DNA of 64,000 nucleotides from Desulfobacteraceae bacterium (lineage in GTDB: Bacteria > Desulfobacterota > DSM-4660 > Desulfatiglandales > Desulfatiglandaceae), in NCBI GenBank assembly GCA_030613055.1, contig JAUWMR010000007.1:47523-111522 (forward strand). The letters are read 5' to 3'. Below the pieces are notes generated by a model. The model made no database searches, was not told where the DNA came from, and saw only the letters and a program-made list of their open reading frames with translations. The position numbers and the translations under genes were made by a program. This document shows, in pieces, positions 9,654 to 19,105 of the stretch. Position 1 is the first letter of the stretch; each line of letters starts with the position of its first letter.

Positions 9654-10502
9654 TCAAGTTTTTCGCAGCAGGCAATTGTCGATCAATCTGGTTTTTCCGA
9701 TCCTGACCGCCAGGGCCAGAAGATTTTCATGTCCAAGAGTTTGAACATCTTCAAGTGTTACCGGATCGCACAGGGAAAAGTAATCAATCTCTGTAAAAGG
9801 ATGTCTTTTTATCAATGCCTCAACGGCTTCTTTAATAGCGGCAGGACTCCTTTCACCTTTCTCATACATTTGACCGGCCAGATCTAAGGATTTTTTGAGG
9901 CAGAGCGCAGATTCTCTTTCCTCTGCATTCAGGTAGCTATTGCGGGAACTCATGGCCAGTCCGTCCGGTTCTCTTACAGTACGAACCCCAACGATTTTTA
10001 TGTCCATATTGAGATCAATGATCATACGGCTTATTACTGTCAACTGCTGATAATCCTTCTGACCAAAAAATGCAAGGTGCGGCTTTGTGGCGTTAAATAA
10101 TTTGCAAACCACGGTGGAAACACCGTCAAAGTGACCATGCCTTGAAATGCCGCACAGGTGGCGGGTCACCTTTTCCACATGTACATTTGTCTGATAATTT
10201 TCCGGATACATCTCTTCTATAGAAGGCATAAAAACTATGTCCACTCCGACTTCACGCGATTTTTTAAGATCACCCTCTGTATCCCTGGGGTACTCATCAT
10301 AGTCATCCGTTGGGCTAAATTGCATAGGGTTGACAAAGATGCTGATAATCAGTTTATCCGAATTCTTCTTCGCGACCCTCATAAGCTCAAGGTGGCCTTC
10401 ATGTAAAAACCCCATAGTTGGCACTAAGGAAACCATATGGCCGGCCAACCTTAATTTATCAGCCCTTCTTTGCATATCTTTAACGGTTTTTATCACTTCC
10501 AT
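9654..10502 (-). CDS. panC: Pantoate-beta-alanine ligase (pantothenate synthetase)
   Basis: About 282 aa from the Met of MEVIKTVKDMQ. It condenses pantoate and beta-alanine with ATP to form pantothenate. Visible: PTMGFLHEGHLELM with the HIGH-like HEGH, FVNPMQF, GHFDGVSTVV, FGQKDYQQL and the KMSKS-like MSSRNSYL. An in-frame ATG at 10562 would add 20 residues not found in the family, reading into sequence next to a repeat at 10573-10627, so the shorter start is chosen. Its RBS is weak. Confidence 0.93.
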   Translation of the reverse strand: MEVIKTVKDMQRRADKLRLAGHMVSLVPTMGFLHEGHLELMRVAKKNSDKLIISIFVNPMQFSPTDDYDEYPRDTEGDLKKSREVGVDIVFMPSIEEMYPENYQTNVHVEKVTRHLCGISRHGHFDGVSTVVCKLFNATKPHLAFFGQKDYQQLTVISRMIIDLNMDIKIVGVRTVREPDGLAMSSRNSYLNAEERESALCLKKSLDLAGQMYEKGERSPAAIKEAVEALIKRHPFTEIDYFSLCDPVTLEDVQTLGHENLLALAVRIGKTRLIDNCLLRKT

Positions 10503-10572
10503 GGGAGAATACCTGGCTCGTAACGGATTTCTATTATGTGATGCGGAATTCAGGTCATTCAAAGAGACTTTT

Positions 10573-10627
10573 TTGACAGGATTTACTGGATATTCAGGGT
10601 TGAAAACGCCTAAATTTATCCTGTCAG
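10573..10627. repeat. Short repeat with TGACAGGAT inverted ends (family G)
   Basis: TGACAGGAT near 10574 is mirrored by ATCCTGTCA at about 10618. The same GACAGGATT/ATCCTGT vocabulary occurs at 26321-26350 and 26647-26707. It is one member of a dispersed short repeat upstream of panC. Confidence 0.55.
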
Positions 10628-10698
10628 AATCATTTTCAAAAGGCTAAAGTGTTACGATACGGGATATTGCAAGCAAAAAAAGTGTGTTTACCACTGGC

Positions 10699-11586
10699 TC
10701 ATCCATTTGTCAATGGAAGAGCGCTTGCGAGGCACAGGAACTCATCCATATCAAGGGTTTCCGCCCTTCTTTTTGGATCAATATTGCATCTATTCAAGGC
10801 TTCTAATAGGAGATCGCGATTCCAGGACGGGGAGGATCCCGAAAATGAATTTATTATGGTCTTTCGACGATGGAGAAAGGCCCCTTTCACAACCTTTCTG
10901 AAACTGGGCTCGTGGACAGAACGCCCTGGGTAAGGACGTTCAAAATCCAGATCAAGTACCATTGAGTCCACCTTAGGCCTGGGATAAAATGCGTCTTTTG
11001 GCACTTCAAGCAGGACTGTGGGGTGTGCATGGTATTTAACTAACAGGGTCATGGCACCGTATTTCTTACCGCCCGGAGAAGCCGTCAGCCTTCGGCCGAC
11101 TTCTAATTGAAACATCAAAACAGCCCTGGCGATCAGGGCACGATTTTCTACCAGCTTTTCCAATATGGGGGAGCTTATGTTGTAAGGCAAGTTCCCAATA
11201 ATCTGGATCTTTGGCAAAGACCGGGATGCTATCTCTTGAAAGTCCCATCTGAGGATATCGGCGTTCACAAGTGTCACATTGCTTATACCCGCTCTGGTCA
11301 GCTTCTTTTCAAGCGAACCGGCTAAGTATGGATCTTTTTCAACTGCGATAATATGCCCGACCGATCGGGCAAGGGGAATTGTCAAGGCCCCCCGGCCAGG
11401 ACCGATTTCTAAAATCAGATCCGATTCCCGGAATCCGGAACGTACTATTATTTTTTGAATGGCTTCGCGATCAACAAGAAAGTGCTGGCCCAGCTTTTTC
11501 TTAGGTCGAAACCCTACTCCACAAGAATCGTTCGTTCGTTTGCCAAGGCTCGCAGGTCCGGCATTTATTGATTTGGTATGCGCCAA
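10699..11586 (-). CDS. rsmA: 16S rRNA dimethyladenosine methyltransferase
   Basis: 295 aa. It dimethylates two adjacent adenosines near the 3' end of 16S rRNA during 30S assembly. Motif I ILEIGPGRGALT, the KKLGQHFLVD N-terminal motif, the NLPYNISSPIL catalytic motif IV, and FYPRPKVDS are all present. The N-terminus is about 25 residues longer than usual and overlaps the end of the upstream DUF2062 gene by 22 bp. A later start near FRPKKKLGQHF is possible but no Met precedes it closely, so the annotated start is kept. Confidence 0.95.
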   Translation of the reverse strand: MAHTKSINAGPASLGKRTNDSCGVGFRPKKKLGQHFLVDREAIQKIIVRSGFRESDLILEIGPGRGALTIPLARSVGHIIAVEKDPYLAGSLEKKLTRAGISNVTLVNADILRWDFQEIASRSLPKIQIIGNLPYNISSPILEKLVENRALIARAVLMFQLEVGRRLTASPGGKKYGAMTLLVKYHAHPTVLLEVPKDAFYPRPKVDSMVLDLDFERPYPGRSVHEPSFRKVVKGAFLHRRKTIINSFSGSSPSWNRDLLLEALNRCNIDPKRRAETLDMDEFLCLASALPLTNG

Positions 11587-12083
11587 CTCCCTCGTTCCTT
11601 CCTTGACCGACGCCAGGCCCTTACATATTTGAAGAAGTGAAGAAACACAAAATAAGAGACAGGGGCCAGGACGATTCCCATAATAAGTCCGCCTATCAAA
11701 AAGGCGGTAATAATTGTGCCTCCCGCTCCTGCGATTTTTGCCGCGATAACAAACAGGTTCTCACCCGATTGCATGTCAGTCATAATTGATGAAAAAATCG
11801 CTTTTCTCTCCGGGAGGCCCAATACGGAAGTGCCCAATTTATAACTGTAATAGTACAGGAAATACCAGTTTAACGGATTGCTGACCCAGGTCCCTAAGGC
11901 TGCGGTGATTTTGCTTGCCCTGAAAAAAAGGGCCGCGGTAACAGCAAGGGCTGTCTGGAATGGTATGATGGGCATCATACCCGCAAAGATCCCGAATGCT
12001 ATACCGAGGGCAAGCTCATGGGGTTCATCTCTCAGTCCGATAAGTTTATAATAGAAATATTTAAATTGCCTTTGTAAATTCAT
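11565..12083 (-). CDS. DUF2062 membrane protein
   Basis: 172 aa. ALGIAFGIFAGMMPIIPFQT followed by hydrophobic segments (roughly residues 25-60, 75-95 and 115-145) is the DUF2062 pattern. The family is found as a small inner-membrane protein or fused to glycosyltransferases; its biochemical role is not established. It ends in a basic tail (RAWRRSRKERG) and overlaps the start of rsmA by 22 bp, implying translational coupling. Confidence 0.8.
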   Translation of the reverse strand: MNLQRQFKYFYYKLIGLRDEPHELALGIAFGIFAGMMPIIPFQTALAVTAALFFRASKITAALGTWVSNPLNWYFLYYYSYKLGTSVLGLPERKAIFSSIMTDMQSGENLFVIAAKIAGAGGTIITAFLIGGLIMGIVLAPVSYFVFLHFFKYVRAWRRSRKERGSWRIPNQ

Positions 12084-12125
12084 ATTTCACAATCCCTCAC
12101 CCCGCATACCACTCCAATAGTAACA

Positions 12126-12176
12126 GTTTAGCTCTTTGAAAATATCGATCATAAATTATAGGGGCATGGGGAGAGA
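12126..12176. repeat. Solo arm related to the family E inverted repeat
   Basis: TTTAGCTCTTTGAAAA, then TATCGATCA and GGGGCATGGGGAGAGAT. It parallels the left arm at 32774-32820 and the reverse complement of the right arm at 33040-33087, but no partner arm is visible nearby. Interpreted as a truncated copy between DUF2062 and tsaD. Confidence 0.5.
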
Positions 12177-12190
12177 TGCCTGAAGTTGAG

Positions 12191-13222
12191 TCAATCAATG
12201 GGAGACAATTCCTGTGTGGGATACTTGGATCTCACATCAACGGATAAATCAGCTTTCTCACCAGTTAAGAGCCGATTATAACCTGCCGCAGCAATCATGG
12301 CCCCATTGTCCGTACAGTAATCCGGCCTGGGGCAATAGACCCTGATGTCCTGGCTTGAGGCTGCCTCTTCCAATCTGGCCCGCAGCCTCTTATTGCAGGC
12401 CACACCGCCTGCCGCCATAACTGCCAAAACCCCTGTCTTTCGCCCTGCATCTATAAGTTTTTGAACCAGTACGTCAACAACAGATTCCTGAAACGAGGCG
12501 GCTATATCGGAAATCTTTACGCCATCCGTTTCTGTCTGGCCACCGCGCCATTTTTTTATGTACAGGGCAACTGCTGTCTTTAAGCCGCTGAAGCTAAAAT
12601 CGAGGGAATCGTGTGACATATATGCCCTTGGAAAATTTATTTTGTTCCCCCTGCCTTCCAGGGCAAGATTTTCAATAACCGGGCCTCCAGGGTACCCAAT
12701 GCCTAAGATTCTTGCCACCTTATCAAATGCCTCGCCGGCCGCGTCATCAAGGGTCTGGCCCATCAGGCTATATTGTCCGTATCCCTTTACATGGTAAAGG
12801 CTGGTGTGTCCACCTGACACCGTAAGGGCTACAAAAGGAAACGCCGGGACTTCCTCCTCTAAAAAAATAGAAAGAATATGACCTTCCAGATGGTTTATGG
12901 CCACCATGGGAAGATTATGAACATAAGCCAGAGCCTTGGCATAGTAAAGGCCCACTAAGAGCGCCCCCACAAGACCCGGACCAACGGTTACAGCAATACC
13001 GTCCAAATCCCTCATCCCGATGTCCGCCTTAAGGAGGGCTTCCGAAACAACAGGCATGATGTTTTTTAGGTGTTCCCTGGAGGCAAGCTCGGGAACGACA
13101 CCTCCATAAGGATGATGCAGTTCGACCTGGGAGTGGACGACATTGGAGATAACCCGCCGGCCATCCAGGACTATTCCTGCAGAGGTATCATCGCATGAAG
13201 TGTCTATTCCCAAGATGATCAT
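12191..13222 (-). CDS. tsaD: tRNA N6-adenosine threonylcarbamoyltransferase TsaD
   Basis: 343 aa, usual length. It transfers threonylcarbamoyl to A37 of ANN-decoding tRNAs in the TsaBDE complex. Visible: the ASKHA phosphate-1 motif ILGIDTSCDDT, metal-binding NHLEGH (about residue 110), SGGHTSLYHV, and DFSFSGLKTAV. Its partner tsaE is in the same block at 17778-18254 while tsaB is not seen in the window. Confidence 0.96.
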   Translation of the reverse strand: MIILGIDTSCDDTSAGIVLDGRRVISNVVHSQVELHHPYGGVVPELASREHLKNIMPVVSEALLKADIGMRDLDGIAVTVGPGLVGALLVGLYYAKALAYVHNLPMVAINHLEGHILSIFLEEEVPAFPFVALTVSGGHTSLYHVKGYGQYSLMGQTLDDAAGEAFDKVARILGIGYPGGPVIENLALEGRGNKINFPRAYMSHDSLDFSFSGLKTAVALYIKKWRGGQTETDGVKISDIAASFQESVVDVLVQKLIDAGRKTGVLAVMAAGGVACNKRLRARLEEAASSQDIRVYCPRPDYCTDNGAMIAAAGYNRLLTGEKADLSVDVRSKYPTQELSPID

Positions 13223-13305
13223 TTGACTACGTGTATACAGGTTTTTCTTGCAAAAAAATGAATAATAAAAGGAGCGCCTTTAAGAATAATTATCTTTGGG
13301 TCAAG

Positions 13306-15885
13306 TCATCCGTCCTGTTCCGCTCCTTTCTTGGCACGAATATCGTCAATCTTGGAAATAACCTGTTTTAAGTGTGTTGCCATTTCACCTGCCTTTTGAT
13401 AGCGCTGCTCCAGGTCCTTTTCAAGGGCCTTATCGATGATTTTTTCTACGACAGGCGGAATTTTTGGATTAATATCCCTGGGTGAAAGGTGTTTTTCCTT
13501 AGCAATATTATACATGAGGGAAGTTATATCCTCCCCTTTAAAGGGTTTCTGGCCGGTCAACATCTCAAACAGCAGCACTCCAAGTGAGAAAATATCTGAA
13601 CGACCATCCACTTTCTTTCCTGAAACCTGCTCCGGTGACATAAAAGAGGGGGTACCCAGGATAACGCCGGTTTTGGTCTTGGAGGAAGATGTGATACGGG
13701 CAATTCCAAAATCCGTCACCTTCACATCATTGGTTTCTTTGATTCTCATGATATTGGCAGGTTTAATATCCCTGTGAACAATATCCTTTGAGTGAGCATA
13801 ATCCAGGGCATCTGCCACTCTGGACACGATGAGCAGGGTCTCATGCATCGGGAGGAGATGATCAGGTTTTGTGAATTCCTCAAGGTCGCCTCCTTCTAAA
13901 TATTCCATGGCAATATATGCCAGGTCATGTTCCTCCCCACAGTCATAAATCGTGACAATGTTGGGATGGGCCAGCAAGCCCGCCGATTCAGCCTCCCGGA
14001 AGAAACGCTCTTTCATTTCATCTAAGTTGTCTTCATCAAATTCCGACAAAGTAACCGTTTTGATTGCAACGGTCCGGCGTATTTTGGGGTCCTGCCCCTT
14101 GTAAACCACACCCATGGCACCGCGGCCTAACTCACCCGTAATCTCATACCGCCCGAGGGTTGGCTTTACTTCCATGTCTATAAGGGTGGCACCGAGATCT
14201 CCGGGTTGTTTTCCCGCGGACGTCCCAAAAATCATTGTGGCCTCGGCATCTTTGAGTTTGGGAATCCGTTCATCCAAGTCTTTAAAAAGTTTGCCGTCCC
14301 CAATGATTACCTTATAAGTGGCAAGGGCCTTGGAAAACTGTCTTTTTCTCTCATAATCAAGACCTAAGTTATACAAAAGGTCTTTTACCCCTTCCTCTTC
14401 AAGAGGCATCCTTTGAAATTTTTCAAGCGCGAGGTCAAGCATGCCCTGCTGCTGAAAAGAAATCCCTAACATCTTATTGGTTTCAAAGGAGTCGGCTTCC
14501 ACCTGTTCCTTTCTCTTCTCAGTAATCAAAAAGCGCTTGGAGATGATCAGTACATATCCCAGGATAAGGAGCAATATGGGAGGTGCAATCCTCAACCAGA
14601 TGTTTGCTGAGAAGAAGAGAACCGTGCCGGTAACACCATAGCCTAACAGGAGTACCAGGGTAGTAATAGCCCCGGTTCCGGCCTTTAGCCTTGGCAGGAC
14701 AAGTGTGAGGAAAAGTCCGAAAAGAATCAGGACTGCCAGTTCAGTCAAAGGCGTCCAATAGGGCCTTGAAAAAAAGGCCTGATTGAGGATACTGGCCACA
14801 GAATTGGCCACTACCTCCACCCCCGGCATATTTGGCGATATGGGCGTAACATATCTGTCTCCAATCCCGGGCGCTGTCGGTCCGATTATAACAATTTTAT
14901 CTCTGAAAAGGCTTGTCTGGATCTGATTTTTATAAACCTTGCTAAACGGTGTTTGATGAAAAACCACACCAGGCCCCTGGTTCCACTTTATCAGCGTTCC
15001 CATCTGGGCATCAACAGCAGGAATTCTGATTACTGATGAAGGGCTGACCCTAAGAGAAATTCCTTCACCTATAACAAGCGTTATGTCTTCGTCATTAAGC
15101 CCCTTGTAAAGCTTGACTATAGTCAAAGGAAAAGAAGGGAAAAACGTGTTCTTTAGATAACCGAGTACATGAATCTGGTTTCTGATATATCCATCCCTGT
15201 CAGGAAAAATGTTAAGGTGGCCTATACCGCCGGCTACTTCGGCAAAAGAGGGTAGAACTGGTTGTAACTTGGAAAGCCACAGGAGTGAGGACACTGCCCA
15301 TTCATCGTTCGCGCCTTTTATCCGCTTGAAGGCGTTCTTTTCGATAAAACCGGGAACCTTTGTGTCACGACCGGTGCTCTGGGTATCAAAATAGAGGGGC
15401 AGGACCACATTACCCGCATTCTTAAGGGCTTCAAGCAATTTGGCGTCATTATCCAGGTCAACTATGGACTTCGATAGTTCATCATAAAAGGCTCGCCCTG
15501 TTTCTATCTTCATGAGTCCTGATCTACCATAGTCTGCCATTAATCGCCGGATGGCATTGAGCCCGGCGCTTTCTTCCGGCTCGGTAAACAATATATTCAG
15601 GGCGATTACCTTGGCCCCTGCAAGTGAAAGATTGTCGATACCCCTTGCAAGGACACTCCTCGGCCATGGGAAACGCCCTAATTCTGAAAGGTCATCATCG
15701 GTAATCGTCACCAGTTCAATATCAGGATTCCTTTCTCCGGACGCAGCTATCTTGGACCTGAAATCAAAGCTCTTCATCTCAATGGCATCGGTGAAATCGA
15801 AAATCCCTGTAAAAGTGATAAACAAAAATAACAGGGTAACGAGCACGCCGACTAACCAGTCTGGAACCTTCTGCTTTACTTTCAT
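13306..15885 (-). CDS. CHASE2-domain transmembrane Ser/Thr protein kinase
   Basis: 859 aa. An N-terminal membrane segment (about 13-30) precedes an extracytoplasmic CHASE2 sensor domain (about 35-350, with LVTITDDDLSELGRFPWPRSV and PGVEVVANSVASIL). Three membrane segments (about 385-460) and a short TPR-like region (about 475-540) follow. A complete Hanks-type kinase domain (about 578-840) shows GELGRGAMGVVYKG, AIKTV, HRDIKPANIM, VTDFGIA and GTPSFMSPEQ. All catalytic residues are present. The topology places the sensor outside and the kinase inside, so it likely transduces an envelope signal by phosphorylating Ser/Thr. Targets cannot be told from context. It is the only Ser/Thr kinase in an otherwise housekeeping block. 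Confidence 0.92.
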   Translation of the reverse strand: MKVKQKVPDWLVGVLVTLLFLFITFTGIFDFTDAIEMKSFDFRSKIAASGERNPDIELVTITDDDLSELGRFPWPRSVLARGIDNLSLAGAKVIALNILFTEPEESAGLNAIRRLMADYGRSGLMKIETGRAFYDELSKSIVDLDNDAKLLEALKNAGNVVLPLYFDTQSTGRDTKVPGFIEKNAFKRIKGANDEWAVSSLLWLSKLQPVLPSFAEVAGGIGHLNIFPDRDGYIRNQIHVLGYLKNTFFPSFPLTIVKLYKGLNDEDITLVIGEGISLRVSPSSVIRIPAVDAQMGTLIKWNQGPGVVFHQTPFSKVYKNQIQTSLFRDKIVIIGPTAPGIGDRYVTPISPNMPGVEVVANSVASILNQAFFSRPYWTPLTELAVLILFGLFLTLVLPRLKAGTGAITTLVLLLGYGVTGTVLFFSANIWLRIAPPILLLILGYVLIISKRFLITEKRKEQVEADSFETNKMLGISFQQQGMLDLALEKFQRMPLEEEGVKDLLYNLGLDYERKRQFSKALATYKVIIGDGKLFKDLDERIPKLKDAEATMIFGTSAGKQPGDLGATLIDMEVKPTLGRYEITGELGRGAMGVVYKGQDPKIRRTVAIKTVTLSEFDEDNLDEMKERFFREAESAGLLAHPNIVTIYDCGEEHDLAYIAMEYLEGGDLEEFTKPDHLLPMHETLLIVSRVADALDYAHSKDIVHRDIKPANIMRIKETNDVKVTDFGIARITSSSKTKTGVILGTPSFMSPEQVSGKKVDGRSDIFSLGVLLFEMLTGQKPFKGEDITSLMYNIAKEKHLSPRDINPKIPPVVEKIIDKALEKDLEQRYQKAGEMATHLKQVISKIDDIRAKKGAEQDG

Positions 15886-15909
15886 GACAAGTCCCCTTTT
15901 CTAAGTCCC

Positions 15910-16470
15910 TTACAATGTAAGGTAAGGATTTATGTTTTTGTATAGTTTGTCACCAATGCCTGGAATGGACAGGAGTTCATCCATCCTGTAAAAACCGCCT
16001 CTCCTTGTTCTTTCACGAACAATAGCGGCCGCGGTTCGAGGGCCGATCCCGCCAATGGCCGTTAGACCTTCTAAAGTTTCCTTGTTAATTGAAACGGGTA
16101 TCCCCAGCGTAATCTTATTAAAAGCTGACATCTCACCTTTAAAAATGAAATCTAACCCTTTTTCGCGACTCTTTACAAGAATATCTGCACCTGAATTGTA
16201 CAAAATTGATTCTGCCAGGCCGTCTTTTTCAATCCCCGGATACAGTTCCCTTGCCCTGCTTAGAAGTTCCTCCCGGTTGGGTGGCCCGAAAAACCCGTAG
16301 ACACCCGGGTGCATTATATCACCTGAAATCCGTACAAAAACCTTCTCACTGCAAGCGGCCCTATCATGCCCGGACAGGCTGAAAATGCCTTTAAGTGCAT
16401 GAAGGCTAATAAGAATAATCAGCAGCAAAAACAACCCCCCAGCACTGCTATTGATCATTTTTCCGGTCAT
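15910..16470 (-). CDS. ComEA-like helix-hairpin-helix protein
   Basis: About 186 aa. A single N-terminal membrane anchor ([18 protein letters not shown]) precedes a SLBB-like region ([15 protein letters not shown]) and a C-terminal double helix-hairpin-helix ([16 protein letters not shown] and [19 protein letters not shown]). This resembles ComEA, the DNA receptor of natural transformation, though the SLBB-type middle also occurs in exporters. The longest frame overlaps lysC by 62 bp; the Met at 16470 cuts this to 23 bp. Two HhH motifs without other competence genes nearby leave the DNA-uptake role uncertain. Confidence 0.75.
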   Translation of the reverse strand: MTGKMINSSAGGLFLLLIILISLHALKGIFSLSGHDRAACSEKVFVRISGDIMHPGVYGFFGPPNREELLSRARELYPGIEKDGLAESILYNSGADILVKSREKGLDFIFKGEMSAFNKITLGIPVSINKETLEGLTAIGGIGPRTAAAIVRERTRRGGFYRMDELLSIPGIGDKLYKNINPYLTL

Positions 16471-17680
16471 TTTCCAACCCAAATGCCTCATGAAGGGCGC
16501 GGACCGCAAGTTCGGTGTATTTTTCGTCTATGACACACGACACTTTTATTTCGGATGTGCTTATCATCGTGATATTGATATTATGTTCGGCTAAGACCTC
16601 GAACATCTTCTGGGCAACACCCGCGTGACTTCTCATGCCCACGCCAATGACTGAGATCTTGGCAATGTTTTCATCACCCGAAACCTTTTCTGCCCCGATT
16701 TTCCGCGCCACATCGCTCACGAGCTTCATTGTCTTGTAAAAATCTGCCTTGGGTACTGTGAACGTCAGGTCGGTAGTTCCATCTTCACTCGTGTTCTGAA
16801 CAATCATGTCCACTACAATACCGGATTCAAGGACAGGCTTAAATACCCGCGCGGCAGTACCGGGTTGGTCCGGGACTTTTTTAATTGTAACCCTGGCTTC
16901 ATTTTTGTTATAGGCCACGTTTGAAACCATTACCTTTTCCATATCCTTTGTTTCAGAGACCACCATAGTACCCCTTTCCCTGGTGAAACTTGATCTTACA
17001 TGTATCGGCACGTTATATTTCTTGGCAAATTCGACGGAACGAATCTCTAACACCTTGGCACCTAAACTCGCCATCTCGAGCATCTCTTCATACGAGATAA
17101 TATCCATCTTCCTGGCCTTCGGGCATATGCCCGGGTCGGTTGTATAAATACCATTCACGTCGGTAAGGATTTCACAGACATCGGCATTCAAAGCCGCTGC
17201 TAAGGCAACCGCCGTTGTATCCGATCCTCCCCTTCCCAAAGTAGTGATATCACCGTGGTCATCAAGTCCCTGAAAGCCAGCCACAGTTATAATTCTCTGT
17301 TTTTTCAATTCATTGGTAATACGGTCGGTATCTATTGTATGGATCCTGGCCTTTCCGTACATACGGCTTGTATGGATCGCCGCCTGAAAGCCTAAGAGAG
17401 AGCGGGCATCATAACCCATGGCCTTAACAGCCATGGCAAAGAGGGCCACGCTGATCTGCTCGCCTGTTGACATAAGGACGTCCAGTTCTCTTGGATCAGG
17501 ATTATCGGCAATTTCATGGGCCATTTTGATCAGACCGTCCGTCTGCCCCTCCATTGCCGACAGGACAATCACCATCTGATTTCCCTGCCGGTAGTAATCG
17601 ATAACTCTTTTGGCAACCGCATTTATCTTATCAATATTGCCGACCGAGGAACCGCCATATTTCTGGACAATTAGAGCCAT
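16448..17680 (-). CDS. lysC: Aspartate kinase
   Basis: 410 aa. It phosphorylates aspartate, the first step to lysine, threonine and methionine. Visible: [10 protein letters not shown] at the N-terminus, [34 protein letters not shown], and two C-terminal ACT domains (about residues 265-400, with [15 protein letters not shown] and [15 protein letters not shown]), which typically give feedback inhibition by lysine or threonine. Its 3' end overlaps the ComEA-like gene, so these are likely co-transcribed. Confidence 0.95.
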   Translation of the reverse strand: MALIVQKYGGSSVGNIDKINAVAKRVIDYYRQGNQMVIVLSAMEGQTDGLIKMAHEIADNPDPRELDVLMSTGEQISVALFAMAVKAMGYDARSLLGFQAAIHTSRMYGKARIHTIDTDRITNELKKQRIITVAGFQGLDDHGDITTLGRGGSDTTAVALAAALNADVCEILTDVNGIYTTDPGICPKARKMDIISYEEMLEMASLGAKVLEIRSVEFAKKYNVPIHVRSSFTRERGTMVVSETKDMEKVMVSNVAYNKNEARVTIKKVPDQPGTAARVFKPVLESGIVVDMIVQNTSEDGTTDLTFTVPKADFYKTMKLVSDVARKIGAEKVSGDENIAKISVIGVGMRSHAGVAQKMFEVLAEHNINITMISTSEIKVSCVIDEKYTELAVRALHEAFGLENDRKNDQ

Positions 17681-17777
17681 ACTGTAATCTCAATCCATAT
17701 ATTTCTGAATACTTGTAATACTTTAAGTTTTTTTAAATAGGACGGCCTTACAATCCATTATCAATTTTTCAGAACGC

Positions 17778-18254
17778 TTAAGTGTTACAAATACTTTTTA
17801 GTATCTCATAAGCACGGGGATGATAACCGGATAAGGTGATTTGTCGTGATCGCTCATCAATTATGGTGAATTCAACCTTCAGTCTCCATTCCGGTAGAAT
17901 CTCCGGCCACCTATCAGCCCATTCCATAACCGCGACTCCATCTTTATAAAAATACTCTTCGAGTCCGGCGGAAATAAAATCAGAGATGCCTTCCAGTCGA
18001 TAGGCATCCATATGAAAAAGGGTGTGCCTGCCATCGTACTCGTTGATCAGGGAAAAAGACGGGCTGGTAACGACTGTTTCTGTTAATACTCCAAGACCTT
18101 TAGCCACACCTTTGGTAAACCAGGTCTTTCCGCTCCCTAATTCTCCCACCAGGGCAACAACATCACCGCCTGAGAGGACTGTCCCCAACCCTTGCCCGAT
18201 GTCGATCGTCTCCCTATCGGAGGTTGAGTTGTATATAATACTTCTTTCTTTCAA
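17778..18254 (-). CDS. tsaE: tRNA threonylcarbamoyladenosine synthesis ATPase TsaE
   Basis: 158 aa, usual size. It is the ATPase that drives turnover of the TsaB-TsaD complex in t6A modification. Visible: Walker A GELGSGKTWFTKG, TSPSFSLINEY and HMDAYRL. The ATG overlaps the stop of the CBS gene by four bases (ATGA), so translation is probably coupled to it. Confidence 0.93.
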   Translation of the reverse strand: MKERSIIYNSTSDRETIDIGQGLGTVLSGGDVVALVGELGSGKTWFTKGVAKGLGVLTETVVTSPSFSLINEYDGRHTLFHMDAYRLEGISDFISAGLEEYFYKDGVAVMEWADRWPEILPEWRLKVEFTIIDERSRQITLSGYHPRAYEILKSICNT

Positions 18255-18700
18255 GAGACAAGGGTCCTTATCACATCGGCCTTACCCACAATCCCCACAA
18301 GACGATCCCCGTCCATGATAGGAATCGTATAGATTTTTTTCTGCTCCATGAGAGTGGCAATTTCATCTATATGCGTCTTTTCACCCACTGTAATAACATT
18401 TCTTGTATAGAGGTCTTCCACAGTAGTGGCGTTGACCCTCTGAATCTCTTTTTCGATTTTTTTCGGGCTTTCCAGATAAAGAACCCAGTCAAAAATAGCG
18501 ACTACTGTAGGAATATGAAGTTTTTTATCCTTCCGAATCAGGTCGCTTTCACAGATGATCCCGATGAGAGTTCCGTCATCATCTAAAACAGGAACCCCAT
18601 TAATATGATTCTCATATAATACCCTGGCCAGGTCCTTCAGGCTGGTATCCTTTTTAACGGTGATGATCTCCGTTGTCATAATGTCGCTGGCATTTAACAC
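18251..18700 (-). CDS. Tandem CBS domain protein
   Basis: 149 aa consisting of two CBS domains: residues about 1-60 (ASDIMTTEIITVKKDTSL, NGVPVLDDDGTLIGI) and about 90-149 (LYTRNVITVGEKTHI, TIPIMDGDRLVGIV). A Bateman pair of this kind binds adenosine nucleotides such as AMP or ATP and usually regulates partner proteins; no catalytic domain is attached. It overlaps acpS by 7 bp and tsaE by 4 bp, so it is a solid member of this operon. Confidence 0.9.
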   Translation of the reverse strand: MLNASDIMTTEIITVKKDTSLKDLARVLYENHINGVPVLDDDGTLIGIICESDLIRKDKKLHIPTVVAIFDWVLYLESPKKIEKEIQRVNATTVEDLYTRNVITVGEKTHIDEIATLMEQKKIYTIPIMDGDRLVGIVGKADVIRTLVS

Positions 18701-19104
18701 TTTTTTCTACTCCTTTTATCTTCCTCCCCCTTCTCTAACACCACCATGGCAACACCATATTCACCTTCATCAGCAAGGCTCAGGTGAAGATCATGCACAC
18801 CTTTTTCGCGGCAAAGTTTCAGGGATGTCCCGTAAAGTTTTAAAAACGGTTTTCCGTTAAGCTGGTTTAGGACCTCTATTTCACTCCATTTCAGACCTTT
18901 TCTCATCCCAAGGCCCAGGGCCTTGGAAAACGCCTCTTTGGCAGCGAACCTGAGCGCAAATGCAGCAAAAGGAGACGGTCTATCGTAACAGAGTTGCGCT
19001 TCATCAGGCGTAAACACTCTAAGGACAAATCTTTTCCCCCATCTCCGGATCGCGTCCTCAATTCTATTGATCCTGACAAGGTCCACGCCTATCCCATAAA
19101 TCAT
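18694..19104 (-). CDS. acpS: Holo-[acyl-carrier-protein] synthase
   Basis: About 136 aa from MIYGIGVDLVRI. It transfers 4'-phosphopantetheine from CoA to a serine of acyl carrier protein. The GIGVDLVRINRIE motif and RFAAKEAFSKALG (with the Mg-binding Glu) are diagnostic. The ATG at 19104 lies one base after the pdxJ stop; an upstream in-frame start at 19128 would overlap pdxJ and add eight non-family residues. Confidence 0.95.
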   Translation of the reverse strand: MIYGIGVDLVRINRIEDAIRRWGKRFVLRVFTPDEAQLCYDRPSPFAAFALRFAAKEAFSKALGLGMRKGLKWSEIEVLNQLNGKPFLKLYGTSLKLCREKGVHDLHLSLADEGEYGVAMVVLEKGEEDKRSRKKC

Positions 19105-19105
19105 T

